Source: Endozoicomonas sp. Mp262 (lineage in GTDB: Bacteria > Pseudomonadota > Gammaproteobacteria > Pseudomonadales > Endozoicomonadaceae). Taken from it: DNA of 64,000 bases. The position numbers were made by a program, and so were the translations under genes. The stretch is taken from NCBI RefSeq assembly GCF_025643335.1, contig NZ_CP092489.1, forward strand, positions 3,916,501 to 3,980,500. The letters are read 5' to 3'. Below the pieces are notes generated by a model. It saw nothing but the letters and a program-made list of their open reading frames with translations. It searched no databases and had not been told where the DNA came from. Below, in pieces: positions 15,372 through 24,081 of this stretch (positions are counted from its first letter, which is position 1; each line of letters begins with the position of its first letter).

Positions 15372-16022
15372 TTAAATAAATTTGATTGATTTCAGTGCGT
15401 TCAAAGCTGCATCTTCATCAACTTCTCGCTGCTTCAGAGCAGTAAACCCTTCAGACATAAACGCTTTAGCCTGAGAGCGTGAAAGCCCAACGTCGCGCAG
15501 GACTCTTTCAACTTGTTTAGGTGATACCGATTCGCCGCGGGATAGCGCGCTCTTTACATTAGAAATTCGAGCTTCGTCGTTTGCCGGGAATGTCACCAGT
15601 GACACCTCCCACAAATCAACACTCTTTAGAAGGTATGCGCTTTTGGCTTTATCCCATTCAAAATCCACATTGGAGTACCCGATAGAAAGGCCAGACAAAG
15701 AGCCAGCTTTCATGTGAGCATGAGCGCGCTTTGCTAACGGATCGTCATCAATAAGCAGCCTGCCTTCAACGTACAGCCCCTGTTCATCCTCTTCCATCTT
15801 GGTATAAACCCCAATCGGTTCATCCATTCGATGCTGCCAGAGCAAAGCAGGAAACTGCCTTTTTTCCTGCCACTTTTCGAGACTGGATTTAAAAGCACCT
15901 GGTACAACAATGTCTGAATAACTGTCTTTCACCCCGAAGACAGAGCCATACCCGCTAAACTCGCCGGTATCACTGACGCTTTTTATCTTTAGCGGAGTAT
16001 CAAGCCGCTGTTTTGTTATCAT
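15372..16022 (-). CDS. HK97-family prohead protease
   Basis: A 216-residue serine protease of the prohead family. The catalytic His is in LLWQHRMDEPIG and the catalytic Ser in AGSLSGLSIGY, with the usual VSLVTFPANDEARI at the domain end. It cleaves the capsid delta domain during head maturation. The start overlaps the 3' end of the portal gene by 23 bases. The C-terminal ~50 residues probably serve in scaffold packing. Confidence 0.92.
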   Translation of the reverse strand: MITKQRLDTPLKIKSVSDTGEFSGYGSVFGVKDSYSDIVVPGAFKSSLEKWQEKRQFPALLWQHRMDEPIGVYTKMEEDEQGLYVEGRLLIDDDPLAKRAHAHMKAGSLSGLSIGYSNVDFEWDKAKSAYLLKSVDLWEVSLVTFPANDEARISNVKSALSRGESVSPKQVERVLRDVGLSRSQAKAFMSEGFTALKQREVDEDAALNALKSIKFI

Positions 16023-17217
16023 CCTGTCCGGCCTCTGGGTTGGTTGTCATATTCATTGGTGTTAGATAAACATCCCCGCCATCTCTGGGATTCATATCTT
16101 CAAGCGCCCGGCAGTCGTTAGGGCTGTAAATGCCCCATTGAATACCGCTTGCATAGGATTCCATCCGTGTTTTTGTATCACCACGTAGCAATGCGCCTGC
16201 ATTAAATTTGGCGTAATGGTCGCCCTGCTCACTCTCATCCAGTAGCCCTATGTTTATCCGCTCTTCAATACGGGTCAGATAAGGCATCAGGGAGTAATTA
16301 ACAAAGGATTGCGACTGGTGCTCAATGTTCGAGAAGGTGGCTCGCTCAAGGTTGGCAATCATGTGAGGGGGAACCCGGAAGATTGAGCAAATCTCATCTT
16401 TCTGGAATTTTCTTGTTTCCAGAAATTGAGAGTCTTCAGCGTTCATGCTCATTTGCTTCCAGTCCAGCCCCATCTCCAAGATCATTGGGCGATGAACACT
16501 GGCTATCCCTGAGTGTCTCTCGTCAAAGCTCTTTCTTAGCCGGTCGAAAGCTTCGTCCGTCATCTTCTGGTCAGTACTGAGTACGCCAGAGGTTACAGTG
16601 CCGTTTTTGAAGAGGTTATCCCCCCACTCCTCAGCGTTTGAGGCTAACTCAAAGGTTCGCCGGGTCTTCTCTATTGGGTTTACACCAAGAAAACCATCGC
16701 CGCACTCGGGGAATATTCGGACATGCCAAACATCATCCTGAGTCAGCTTTTGATAAGAGCCGTCCTTGAATGTCACCTGGTACTCAGGCTGGTACTTATC
16801 ATTCAGCTTTGCAGAAACGGAGTCAGGGTTTAGCGGCAAAAGCTCGCTGATCTTGCCAAGCGTCCTGACTTTGTAGGCGTAGAAGTTACCTCTCAGGCAC
16901 AGGCACTGAATCAACAGCTCTTTGAACTCCTGCGGAGTCTGATAGTCATTGGGGGCAATCCGCAGCAGTCTGGTCAATGGATGATTGACAGCCTTTTTCC
17001 TGCTTTCGCCTGACTGGGTATAAAGATTTATGGGCAGCATTCCCACCGATTCAGAAAGCACCCGTATGCAGCTAAATACAGCCGCAAGTGCAAGAGGGTC
17101 AACCGGCCTTTCATTGCCGGTAGCGCCATAGGTGTCAATCCCAAACCCTTTTTCTTTTGCAAGATCGGCTGCGTTTTCAATGGAGCCTGATTTTTTGAAA
17201 AAATTGAAAAACTTCAT
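16000..17217 (-). CDS. HK97-family portal protein
   Basis: A 405-residue protein with characteristic motifs [38 protein letters not shown], and [27 protein letters not shown]. It forms the dodecameric DNA channel at the capsid vertex. It begins within the last bases of the terminase gene (four-base overlap). The length of about 400 residues is normal for this family. Confidence 0.95.
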   Translation of the reverse strand: MKFFNFFKKSGSIENAADLAKEKGFGIDTYGATGNERPVDPLALAAVFSCIRVLSESVGMLPINLYTQSGESRKKAVNHPLTRLLRIAPNDYQTPQEFKELLIQCLCLRGNFYAYKVRTLGKISELLPLNPDSVSAKLNDKYQPEYQVTFKDGSYQKLTQDDVWHVRIFPECGDGFLGVNPIEKTRRTFELASNAEEWGDNLFKNGTVTSGVLSTDQKMTDEAFDRLRKSFDERHSGIASVHRPMILEMGLDWKQMSMNAEDSQFLETRKFQKDEICSIFRVPPHMIANLERATFSNIEHQSQSFVNYSLMPYLTRIEERINIGLLDESEQGDHYAKFNAGALLRGDTKTRMESYASGIQWGIYSPNDCRALEDMNPRDGGDVYLTPMNMTTNPEAGQDDNKTAA

Positions 17218-18929
17218 AGGCTCCGAATACCCACTGCCGCAATGTGATCGGCAAGACTTGTTTCACTGTCGTTAGACATGGCCCGACCAATCGCCATAAT
17301 CAGCGCCACCGCGCCATCAATCTTTGAATCTGGGTTTTCTTTGATTGGCCTGACCACATCATCGTTGCCGGTAATGTTTTTCCCAACAACATTACCCATG
17401 CACCATGTAAGCAACGGGTTTCCATCGTGATGGAATCGACCAGACATCACGGCAGCCTCCAGCTCCTTCATAGGGTCGGACATACCTGTGTAATTCTGGG
17501 TAATTTCTGTTGCTTCCATTCCCTCATCAGCCAGGGCATGGGATAGCGCTGTTGCTCCATGAGGATCGATAGCAATATCTTCAATCCGGCATCGCTTATT
17601 GAGAGCCACTAGTTCGCTCAAGATGTCTCGATAGTCAATCTCAGCTCCATCAGTTGCTATCAGAAATCCGCCGTTTACATATTTCTGATACTGCTGAGCC
17701 AGCTTCTGCTTATCACTGTTGTAAACTGTCGCTTCAGGAATGAAAAATAATGGAGAAACGCAGTAATAATGTTTTTTGCCATCAATATCTCTGGTGAATA
17801 CTGAAGCGGCTGCTGTTAAATCAAGCTTTGCAGCAAGGTCTAGCCCGGTAAAGCAGTCCTGGCCTTCAAATTGCTCTATAGATAGAGACTCATCTGCACA
17901 TGATCGCCAGGCTTCCATGTTGAAGAAGGCGCATTTTGCAGAAACCCACACATTCAGATGTTTTGTCTTAAATGTATTGGCAAATCTGGCATTATTAATC
18001 GCTCTCTGCTGCTGATTTATCAGGTAGTCTTTATAAACGGAAATATCAATATTTGGATTAGCCTTGATAAGAGTCTCTGGCTTCGTCCAGTCGTCACCCT
18101 CGTCGATGGTGTAAATAACACCAAAAAGCTCATCATTGGGAGTTGCCCCCTCCAGCATCTCGACAACTTCCCGCCGTTTGTCATAGCAAGGTCCGTCAAT
18201 GTTGTAGCCGGCAGTGGTAATGGTCCAAAGTATCGGCTGCCTTCTTGACCCCATACCAGTCAGCAGGGTTGTATACAGTGCATCTGTTTTATGTTCGTGG
18301 TATTCGTCAACGATGCCGCATGATGGCGAGGCACCATCACCAGGATCGCCTATCATTGGCTCAAATCTGGCACCATCAGCAGGACGACTCAGGTTTGACG
18401 CATTGACCTCTATACCAAATGCATCGACCAGATGAGGAGTGCGCTTGCACATCAAGCGAGCAGGCCTGAACACCTCCCAAGCCTGTTTCTCTGTAGTCGC
18501 ACCCGAATAAACCTCTGCCCCGAACTCATCGTCAGCAGCAAAGCAAAATACACCGACACCGGCAGATATAGCAGACTTGCCATTCTTTCGGGGAATCTCT
18601 GTATAGACCTCTCGGAACCTGCGGAAACCATCGGTTTTCTTTACCCAGCCAAACGCTGTGCAGACTATGAATAGCTGCCAAGGCTCAAGGGTGATGAGCT
18701 GGCGCTTATTCGCCCATTCCCCTTTGGTGTGGGGCAAAAGCTGGATGAATTTAGCAGCCTTTTCAGCCTTCGCTTTGTCGAATTTATAAAGAAACTCTTT
18801 ATCTTTCTGCCTGGTTAAATCTGATAGATGCCGCTCACAGGCAAGCCTGACCAGACGGCAGACAATTATTTTACCTGCAACGACTTCCCGAGCGTATTTG
18901 TTCGCCCGGTTTACATTGTCGTATGCCAT
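17214..18929 (-). CDS. Terminase large subunit
   Basis: A 571-residue packaging motor. Walker-A-like [11 protein letters not shown] lies near residue 110, the Walker B/coupling region is around [15 protein letters not shown], and the nuclease domain has [12 protein letters not shown] and later DPHGATAL. These match the HK97/P27-associated Terminase_1 family. It translocates DNA into the prohead and cuts it. A cos mechanism is likely because of the adjacent HNH gene, but is not shown. Confidence 0.94.
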   Translation of the reverse strand: MAYDNVNRANKYAREVVAGKIIVCRLVRLACERHLSDLTRQKDKEFLYKFDKAKAEKAAKFIQLLPHTKGEWANKRQLITLEPWQLFIVCTAFGWVKKTDGFRRFREVYTEIPRKNGKSAISAGVGVFCFAADDEFGAEVYSGATTEKQAWEVFRPARLMCKRTPHLVDAFGIEVNASNLSRPADGARFEPMIGDPGDGASPSCGIVDEYHEHKTDALYTTLLTGMGSRRQPILWTITTAGYNIDGPCYDKRREVVEMLEGATPNDELFGVIYTIDEGDDWTKPETLIKANPNIDISVYKDYLINQQQRAINNARFANTFKTKHLNVWVSAKCAFFNMEAWRSCADESLSIEQFEGQDCFTGLDLAAKLDLTAAASVFTRDIDGKKHYYCVSPLFFIPEATVYNSDKQKLAQQYQKYVNGGFLIATDGAEIDYRDILSELVALNKRCRIEDIAIDPHGATALSHALADEGMEATEITQNYTGMSDPMKELEAAVMSGRFHHDGNPLLTWCMGNVVGKNITGNDDVVRPIKENPDSKIDGAVALIMAIGRAMSNDSETSLADHIAAVGIRSL

Positions 18930-18936
18930 TTTTTTA

Positions 18937-19416
18937 TTACAAATTTAAAAAGGGGTTGCTGGCCTGTTGCTTATTTCCACCAATCAGCCGCTGGCGACTG
19001 GATGGATCAAGACCTAAGAGAGCGCCAAACGTGCATAGTTGGCGGTAGGATTCGTTGACGATTGTTGCGGCAGGGTGTTTGTACTTCTTGCCGTTGTCGT
19101 CGGTCAGAATTGCGCTACCATTTCTTGATAGCTCTAATTGGGCTGTGCGCCAGTTGCTGTATGAGCAACAAAAGACCTCAATGTTATGCAGGTCAGTCAC
19201 AGCGACAACCTTTTCCCTGCAAAGCTGGGGAACGATGGTTTCCCACATGCCTCTTGCAATGTCGTCTAGCCAGTCAGGGGGAGATGCTTCTACAAGCTGG
19301 GTGAAGCTAGGCTCTTCTGTATTAATTTTTCGTTTGCCGGGATTTCCTGCCAGTTGCTTTCTGGCAGACGGCTTAGGTTTTCGCCCCCTGCCGGAGGCAA
19401 CGGATTTCCCTGTCAT
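18937..19416 (-). CDS. Terminase small subunit, P27 family
   Basis: A 159-residue protein with the P27 signature: a basic N-terminus ([21 protein letters not shown]), [20 protein letters not shown], and a C-terminal [21 protein letters not shown]. It recognises phage DNA and regulates the large subunit, which starts seven bases downstream. Confidence 0.92.
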   Translation of the reverse strand: MTGKSVASGRGRKPKPSARKQLAGNPGKRKINTEEPSFTQLVEASPPDWLDDIARGMWETIVPQLCREKVVAVTDLHNIEVFCCSYSNWRTAQLELSRNGSAILTDDNGKKYKHPAATIVNESYRQLCTFGALLGLDPSSRQRLIGGNKQQASNPFLNL

Positions 19417-19520
19417 TTGTCAAGCCTTGGAATTTTTAATTACGCGGGTGTAAAAAAAAGCCTGGGTGGAGGTTTTATAGGGTCGTTCCCTGTAGAGATT
19501 TGCCTACCCCCCCCCTCCCT
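19417..19520. other. Non-coding gap between HNH and small terminase; candidate cos region
   Basis: About 100 bases without a gene, including a run of nine C residues on the plus strand (near 19507) beside GC-rich sequence. In HK97-like phages the cos site lies near the HNH and small terminase genes. I see no decisive cos repeat, so this is a position-based suggestion only. Confidence 0.25.
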
Positions 19521-19892
19521 CTAGCGCCTGCTCAACGCTGCACCCTCTCTCCCGCTCTTTCTGTGGTGACAGGTAGGACAGAGAGCCTGAAGGTTATCAA
19601 GACTGTCATCGCCTCCAAATGCCTTAGCTTTGATGTGGTCAACATGGTTAGCAGTCTTGGCTATCCCTTGTCGCCTACACTCTTGGCATAGATAACCATC
19701 ACGCTCCAGCACAGCACGCCTCAGCTTCTGCCATGCAGCACCATAACCACGTTGAGAAGCGCTACCCTCTCGCCTCTGCTTCCTTGCATAACTGTGTGCT
19801 AGATCACCATGCCTCTCACAATACCCATGCCGCTCTCGCGTAGTACCAGAGCAGCCACGCTTACGGCAGGCTTTCTTTGTTCTTGCTGGCAT
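19521..19892 (-). CDS. HNH endonuclease (HK97 gp74-like)
   Basis: A 123-residue protein with an HNH core: CQECRR, then NHVDHIKAKAFGGDDSLDNLQALCPTCHHRKS, giving the zinc Cys pairs and catalytic His residues. HNH proteins beside P27 terminases stimulate specific cos cleavage during packaging. ATG 19892 overlaps the TGA of the preceding 48-residue ORF (TGATG), favouring it over GTG at 19895. A purine-rich GGAGGTGAGG lies just upstream. Confidence 0.9.
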   Translation of the reverse strand: MPARTKKACRKRGCSGTTRERHGYCERHGDLAHSYARKQRREGSASQRGYGAAWQKLRRAVLERDGYLCQECRRQGIAKTANHVDHIKAKAFGGDDSLDNLQALCPTCHHRKSGREGAALSRR

Positions 19893-20038
19893 CACCTCAC
19901 CTCCGGCAGCCCATGTTTTTTACATGCAGCAACCAGCTCCTTCTCTACTGTTGAGTGGAGCCTGGTATTTCTTTTGCGGGATTTGAAGTCTTTGAGAATG
20001 GCTTTGAGAAGGGCTTGTCTGTTGTCTTTCTGTGTCAT
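19892..20038 (-). CDS. Small 48-residue basic protein, unknown
   Basis: Begins MTQKDNRQALLKAILKDFKSRK and ends at a TGA that overlaps the HNH start. Its own ATG overlaps the stop of the zinc-ribbon gene in an ATGA junction. The double coupling supports a real gene. The sequence is a basic helix pair with HSTVEKELVAACKKHG. No function is evident; a packaging or HNH-associated role is possible by position. Confidence 0.6.
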   Translation of the reverse strand: MTQKDNRQALLKAILKDFKSRKRNTRLHSTVEKELVAACKKHGLPEVR

Positions 20039-20235
20039 TCGGGTATTACAGTATTACCACAAACAACGCACTGACACCCAACACCCTCGACAATAAGCAT
20101 TAAGGCCGAACCGCAAGGGCATTGCCTCACCCTTTCCGCTTTGCCGTCGTAGGGTATCCACTGGCCTTGCATAGCTTCAGACCGCTTTTGCTTGAGGCTC
20201 TTTTGTCTTGGCTTGAGCTGTATTACATTGTTCAT
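20035..20235 (-). CDS. Small zinc-ribbon protein
   Basis: A 66-residue protein with a basic N-terminus (LKPRQKSLKQKR) and a single zinc-ribbon-like motif CPCG-x(11)-CQCVVC. Small proteins of this kind are frequent upstream of phage HNH/terminase genes, and some resemble Com-type translational activators. Function is unproven. Confidence 0.6.
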   Translation of the reverse strand: MNNVIQLKPRQKSLKQKRSEAMQGQWIPYDGKAERVRQCPCGSALMLIVEGVGCQCVVCGNTVIPE

Positions 20236-20267
20236 GTTGTTAGTATAAACAACTATACAGCATCGCT

Positions 20268-20510
20268 CTATAGCTGACCGTTATATCTCATGCAAGGCCA
20301 TAGCCGATAAGCTGCCTCTTTATCATGCTCCGACAGCTCGACCTCTTTAGCCTCAAGCCTGAGTCGCTGCCGGTATATCTGGCGATAGCTGTCTTTAGTC
20401 CATAACACCAGTACGGCTTTACCCATCACCAGAGTCGAGCTTTTAAACCGCCAGCCGATTTCGTTTGCAGCCTGCTCGCTGGGGCATTCCAGCTTGATTA
20501 TGCCTTTCAC
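20268..20510 (-). CDS. Hypothetical phage protein, 80 residues
   Basis: Begins MKGIIKLECPSEQAANEIGWRF and has a mixed alpha/beta pattern with a charged central helix (YRQRLRLEAKEVELSEHDKE). It overlaps the 68-residue membrane gene by four bases and so belongs to the lysis-like cassette between the lysozyme-like gene and the packaging genes. No family recognised. Confidence 0.55.
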   Translation of the reverse strand: MKGIIKLECPSEQAANEIGWRFKSSTLVMGKAVLVLWTKDSYRQIYRQRLRLEAKEVELSEHDKEAAYRLWPCMRYNGQL

Positions 20511-20713
20511 GGCTTGCGCCTCATTTCGATAATGATGGTTTCCAGCTTGACCAGCCGCTTATCCATTCGATCCATTAACTGCTTAAATCCCTCGTCGTCT
20601 TCGGCTTTGGCTTCGAGCACCGCCACTCTGGTTCTCAGGTTAAACAGTCCAACCGTTGCAGGTATCACCAGTACGGGAAGCAGGTTAATAGCCCAGTCGG
20701 GTATAATCATCAT
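20507..20713 (-). CDS. Small membrane-anchored coiled-coil protein (lysis cassette)
   Basis: A 68-residue protein with one N-terminal hydrophobic helix (about residues 4-24) followed by a charged coiled coil from VAVLEAKAEDDEGF to the end. This resembles small spanin- or holin-accessory-type proteins. It overlaps both neighbours by four bases, and an endolysin-like gene lies 240 bases upstream. A lysis role is inferred from topology and place. Confidence 0.5.
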   Translation of the reverse strand: MMIIPDWAINLLPVLVIPATVGLFNLRTRVAVLEAKAEDDEGFKQLMDRMDKRLVKLETIIIEMRRKP

Positions 20714-20955
20714 TTCAGCTCCGGCAGATCATCCCGCTTGAGCATTGCCAGAGCATCTTCTGCCGTTTTGCCTGCCAATCCGTTGTTGTTAGTTTTTGCC
20801 AGCCAGCGCAGGCCGTTGGATATGCTGCGACAGATAAACCGCTCAAGCAGTGTCGCCCACTTAATACGCCCGATCATTGCAAGGCAGGCATCCTTTGCAG
20901 CAGCCCAGATGATAGGCCAGACTGCGCTTTTTAATATACTGATTATCAAAGGCAT
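20710..20955 (-). CDS. Hypothetical protein with N-terminal hydrophobic helix (lysis cassette)
   Basis: An 81-residue protein beginning MPLIISILKSAVWPIIWAAAKDACLAM, a hydrophobic segment that could insert in the membrane, followed by a basic region and a charged end. Directly after the endolysin-like gene (one-base overlap). A holin function is possible, but the single weak membrane segment leaves it open. Confidence 0.5.
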   Translation of the reverse strand: MPLIISILKSAVWPIIWAAAKDACLAMIGRIKWATLLERFICRSISNGLRWLAKTNNNGLAGKTAEDALAMLKRDDLPELK

Positions 20956-21362
20956 TAAGACACCGCCTTGCTGATGCCGTCAGCTATCAAATAATCAGAG
21001 TAGGGCTGCACCCCGTTTTCGTGCTTAATGATGCACTTAATCAGTTCATGCAGGTGATCGCCCACAAAGAACTCTGAGTCTGGGCATACACAAAGATATT
21101 CGGCGGCATGATCTGTGTACGCCTCTGAATTATTCTCTGTTGGTGGCGCCCAGCGATAGATAATCTTTCTGAGCGTGTCCAGCCCATAGAGTTTTTGGTA
21201 GTTAATCAGTATTCGAGCCATCGCCCGAACACCCCATTCAGGGGAGATAAACTGGCAGAATGATTTGTCTGGCTGGCTCTTTGCCAGCCCTTGCCACTTG
21301 TCACCGTGTCGAATGTTGCCGGGGTTATGATTTCTGATTCCCCGCCGGTCAAAGATATTCAT
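20955..21362 (-). CDS. Probable endolysin (NPGNIR-type transglycosylase/muramidase-like)
   Basis: The start is set at ATG 21362 (MNIFDRRGIRNHNPGNIRHG, 135 residues), which has GGGGG five bases upstream. The RGIRNxNPGNIR motif with a following W-x-G and FCQFISPEWGVRAMARILINY is shared with phage lytic transglycosylases of the PRD1 P5-like group. Gene order (followed by small membrane proteins) supports a lysis role. Enzyme class is inferred from motif. Confidence 0.65.
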   Translation of the reverse strand: MNIFDRRGIRNHNPGNIRHGDKWQGLAKSQPDKSFCQFISPEWGVRAMARILINYQKLYGLDTLRKIIYRWAPPTENNSEAYTDHAAEYLCVCPDSEFFVGDHLHELIKCIIKHENGVQPYSDYLIADGISKAVS

Positions 21363-21400
21363 AAATCCCCCAGACATAAACAAGGTTTCGATCGCAACAG

Positions 21401-22456
21401 TTAGGCCGCTATACCAGCTTTACAGCCAAGTCTTTCTGCTGCCGATTTAAAGTAATTCGGATCTTTTTCGATTCCAATGAACTGCCGCCCTGTGTTTAGG
21501 CAGGCCGCGCCAGTTGAGCCAGACCCCATAAATGAATCCAGAACAATTCCGCCCGGCTTTGAGCTGACGGTAATTATATGCTCTAGCAACTCAATGGGCT
21601 TTTCGCACGGATGCTTCCCTTTTCTCGGCTTCACCGGATCAAAAGACCAGACATCCGTATAATTGATATCTTTTGATACCGAGAATGGGCGCCTCAGGTG
21701 TTCGTATTCCCGCCTCAGGTGTTCGTATTCCCGCCTCAGGTGTTCGTATTCCCGCCTCAGGTATTCGTATTCCCGCCTCAGGTATTCGTATTCCCGCCTC
21801 AGGTGTTCGCCGCCCCTGCTGTTAAATACCAGCCTGGCTGCCTCATACATTTCCCGCGTCGGCATTTGCCATTGCGATGATGTAAAAGTGTGCCGAGCAA
21901 ACATATATTTCGGCATTCCCAGTCTCGCCATTCCGGCCATAATCTCCTTGGTGGATATGCCGCACCGCTCCTTTTCGTCAGCAAAGTACTTTCTCAACGG
22001 CTCAAAAACAAAGCCTCTCAGTTTTTCGATCTGCCGCTTGTAGCCAGACTCGCCCAGCGCCATCGAATCAGCACCGTATTGCTCCGCAAAAATAATTGCT
22101 TCCGTCTGAGGAAAAAACGACCTGAGCGCGCCTTTGTTTGCTCCTTTATGCCAACCGCTAGGCTTAACCCATGTAATAGAGTTCAAGACCTGAAAATGGG
22201 TTTCGATCTCAACCTGTACGCGATGCCTTAACTCTGGAGACGCAAATACGTAAATAGAGCCGCTTGGTTTTAAAATTCTTGCCCACTGCGCGCAAGCCTC
22301 CCCTATAAAATCAATAAACCCTTCTGAGTCGTCCCACTGATTATCCCAGTCATTTTTTTTTACCTTAAAATAAGGAGGGTCGGTTAATATCAGATCAACC
22401 GACGAATTCGGGATATCCCTCATTAGCTCTAGACAGTCGCCGTGCAGTAACTTCAT
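21401..22456 (-). CDS. Phage DNA methyltransferase (DPPY type) with heptapeptide repeats
   Basis: About 351 residues from ATG 22456 (MKLLHGDCLEL). Catalytic DPPY is in DLILTDPPYFKVKKNDW and the SAM-binding region is C-terminal (GGIVLDSFMGSGSTGAACL), the beta-group order of N4/N6-amino methyltransferases. Between them lies a run of six heptapeptides of the type E(H/Y)LRREY at plus positions 21691-21812. It probably protects phage DNA from host restriction. A GTG at 22465 is an alternative start. It follows an intrinsic terminator, so it needs its own promoter or readthrough. Confidence 0.9.
   Translation of the reverse strand: MKLLHGDCLELMRDIPNSSVDLILTDPPYFKVKKNDWDNQWDDSEGFIDFIGEACAQWARILKPSGSIYVFASPELRHRVQVEIETHFQVLNSITWVKPSGWHKGANKGALRSFFPQTEAIIFAEQYGADSMALGESGYKRQIEKLRGFVFEPLRKYFADEKERCGISTKEIMAGMARLGMPKYMFARHTFTSSQWQMPTREMYEAARLVFNSRGGEHLRREYEYLRREYEYLRREYEHLRREYEHLRREYEHLRRPFSVSKDINYTDVWSFDPVKPRKGKHPCEKPIELLEHIITVSSKPGGIVLDSFMGSGSTGAACLNTGRQFIGIEKDPNYFKSAAERLGCKAGIAA
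21691..21812. repeat. Six tandem 21-bp repeats inside the methyltransferase gene
   Basis: Six consecutive copies of a 21-base unit (CGCCTCAGGTGTTCGTATTC plus one base on the plus strand), with two copies differing by a G to A change. They preserve frame and encode six E(H/Y)LRREY heptapeptides. No spacers, so this is not a CRISPR array. Confidence 0.95.
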
Positions 22457-22465
22457 AACAAACAC

Positions 22466-22495
22466 AAAAAAAAAGCCCCGCTAATTCAGCAAGGC
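22466..22495 (-). terminator. Rho-independent terminator upstream of the methyltransferase gene
   Basis: On the minus strand an eight-pair stem GCCTTGCT/AGCGGGGC (two G-U pairs) is followed by nine T residues. It ends the short KilA-N fragment unit and lies immediately before the methyltransferase start. Confidence 0.75.
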
Positions 22496-22508
22496 TTCGG
22501 GAGTAAAA

Positions 22509-22703
22509 TTAAATTGCCTTTGATATTTTTGCAGGAGAGTCAGCAAAGAATTTATCAAGAATAGTGTAAACCCCAACCTTAAATTCAGGATCGATCCACC
22601 CGGCATAATCATAAGCAAGAAGCTTGTCCGCCCATGTTCCAGCGTTATTGCCGCCCCTTACTTTTCTCAAACTGGGATATCCCAGTTTGGACTCAAGAGC
22701 CAC
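22509..22703 (-). pseudogene. Truncated KilA-N-type domain fragment
   Basis: A 64-residue frame from GTG 22703. SLRKVRGGNNAGTWADKLLAYDYAGWIDPEFKVGVYTILD matches the C-terminal half of KilA-N DNA-binding domains (TWV-x-LA-x-DYA-x-WIDPEF). The N-terminal half is absent: the frame meets a TAA about 40 bases upstream, without an ATG. It may be a remnant of an antirepressor gene or a decayed moron. A terminator follows directly. Confidence 0.55.
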
Positions 22704-22741
22704 AACACCAACTAAAGGCGCAATAAATAACGGGCTTTAAC

Positions 22742-23144
22742 AGGTATACAACCGCATATTGCCGAGGCGTTACTATGCGAGCATCACCACCCGTCTTGAG
22801 TTCGATTGCCGCCCTTGCTAGCCATAATCAACAGGAGCAGCCCTGTAAGCTGTCGTTGCCCTCGCAAGTTTCACAGCAGCAATTGTCGTCAGGGAGCTTG
22901 ATTTTTTTATTGCTGCCCGTGTGAGGCTTAAAGGTTTTCTTTTTGGGTAAAAATTCCTTTCCAAGTGTTTTTTCCCCGTTATTTTTGATTTATATTGAGA
23001 GAGATCGGGAGCGAACTTTTCGAGGGAATGGGCGCAAACCCCCTTGATTTGACAGACAAGGAGGCAGGAAAAAAAGAAAGGCAAGCTGAAGTAAGAATAT
23101 GAACAATGCACGCTCCAGCCTGTAAAAACACGCATAGCAGATAC
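22742..23144. other. About 400-base gap in the late-control region without a confident gene
   Basis: Only weak frames occur here. One minus frame ends at 22828 with a Cys-rich run (DNCCCETCEGNDSLQGCSC) but has no credible start. Two longer minus frames (ending 22818 and 22990) have hydrophobic, Phe/Cys-rich sequence without plausible starts. Since the putative late regulator and a terminator lie just upstream, this gap is where a late promoter and its leader would be expected. Confidence 0.35.
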
Positions 23145-23174
23145 AAAAAAAGCTCGAGTTAGAAAAACCCGAGC
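23145..23174 (-). terminator. Rho-independent terminator after the putative late regulator
   Basis: On the minus strand a nine-pair stem GCTCGGGTT/AACTCGAGC (one G-U pair) with the loop TTTCT is followed by seven T residues. It lies 48 bases beyond the stop of the 23222-23758 gene, upstream of all late genes, comparable in place to a tR'-type terminator. Confidence 0.8.
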
Positions 23175-23221
23175 CTATAAATTTATTATATATTTGTCCG
23201 GTGGTGTGGACAAGTGCTTTT

Positions 23222-23758
23222 TTATGCAGCATTACCGATAAACCACCCCTTATCCCCGATAACCTGCCCCGCTCTATCCTCAATATCCGCTATAGCAAAA
23301 ACAGCCCTGACCGGAGCGACCAGCTTGCGCCGCACTGTGCGCTCAGAAACACCAAGCGTCTCAGCTATCTCCCTATTACCCACCCCGCACTTGACCCTAT
23401 AGACGTTATGCCGATCAAAAAACCATTGCATCAGTAGCTCATTACTGAGCCTGCGCGCCAGCTCGCTACAGCCTCTTAACACTGGCTTGATCTTCCGCCA
23501 GCAGTCAAACAGCAATAACCCGTCAACGGTATAGCAGTACGCCAGCATCGTATAATCATACTCTGATAGAGACTCTCTCAATGCAGCTCTGACTCGAGCA
23601 TCCTGCGCCAGCCGCTCTTTAAAATCACTTGGCTCTGTCGTATGCCGGTTAACTGTCGGATGATCTTGCTCGTATGCAGGCCAGTAGCTTTTATACATCA
23701 AGCCTCTCAAGTCAAAAGCGCTTAACAAGGCCTGCCTGGTGCTGTAGTAGTAACTCAA
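23222..23758 (-). CDS. HTH protein, candidate late regulator / Q-like antiterminator
   Basis: A 178-residue protein with a central region like phage Q-type late regulators (SEYDYTMLAYCYTVDGLLLFDCWRKI) and a C-terminal sigma-region-4-like helix-turn-helix NREIAETLGVSERTVRRKL. It is the last gene of the minus-strand early block, followed by a terminator and then the late genes, the classic place of Q. Activator versus antiterminator cannot be decided from sequence. Confidence 0.6.
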   Translation of the reverse strand: MSYYYSTRQALLSAFDLRGLMYKSYWPAYEQDHPTVNRHTTEPSDFKERLAQDARVRAALRESLSEYDYTMLAYCYTVDGLLLFDCWRKIKPVLRGCSELARRLSNELLMQWFFDRHNVYRVKCGVGNREIAETLGVSERTVRRKLVAPVRAVFAIADIEDRAGQVIGDKGWFIGNAA

Positions 23759-24081
23759 TGTGTCGCCCTCTGAATAGCTGAATCAATCACCTCTAGCGCC
23801 ATGCCTGTTCTGATGTGATTTGTGGTGAACTGGTAAACACTCCACCCCTCAAGCTGTGCAGCGTTAAACTTTTCAAAATCTTTATTTTGACCACTGCCGC
23901 GAGAGTGACCGCCGTTGACCCATACCCCGCCCTGAACCTCGATCAATATCTTTAGCTTTGGGTATGCGAAATCTGCGCGCCAAAGCCTTTTGCTGTGAAA
24001 CCTGTATTCCCGCTTTGGCTCCGGCAACTTTGCCGCCCTGATCTGATGCAGCAAGGCAGCTTCTAATCTGGATTTACCCAT
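23755..24081 (-). CDS. PD-(D/E)XK-type endonuclease (DUF559/VSR-like)
   Basis: About 108 residues from ATG 24081 (MGKSRLEAALLHQ). The core reads RADFAYPKLKILIEVQGGVW, with Asp, then Glu-x-Gln as in PD-(D/E)XK nucleases, then GGHSRGSGQNKDFEKFNAAQLEGW. Such proteins occur where other lambdoid phages have RusA or NinG, so a Holliday-junction or branched-DNA nuclease role is possible. The start overlaps the preceding membrane gene by eight bases. GTG 24090 is an alternative start. Confidence 0.72.
   Translation of the reverse strand: MGKSRLEAALLHQIRAAKLPEPKREYRFHSKRLWRADFAYPKLKILIEVQGGVWVNGGHSRGSGQNKDFEKFNAAQLEGWSVYQFTTNHIRTGMALEVIDSAIQRATH

Noticed and set aside
14436-15389. Plus-strand frame of 317 codons
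   Set aside because: Antisense shadow of the major capsid and its flank; no RBS, and the capsid frame carries clear HK97 motifs.
21691-21812. Regular repeats resembling a CRISPR array
   Set aside because: Units are directly adjacent 21-mers without spacers and lie in frame inside a methyltransferase gene.
22818-23283. Two minus-strand frames (22818-23135 and 22990-23283)
   Set aside because: They cross an intrinsic terminator and the end of the Q-like gene, with atypical Phe/Cys-rich sequence and no convincing start.
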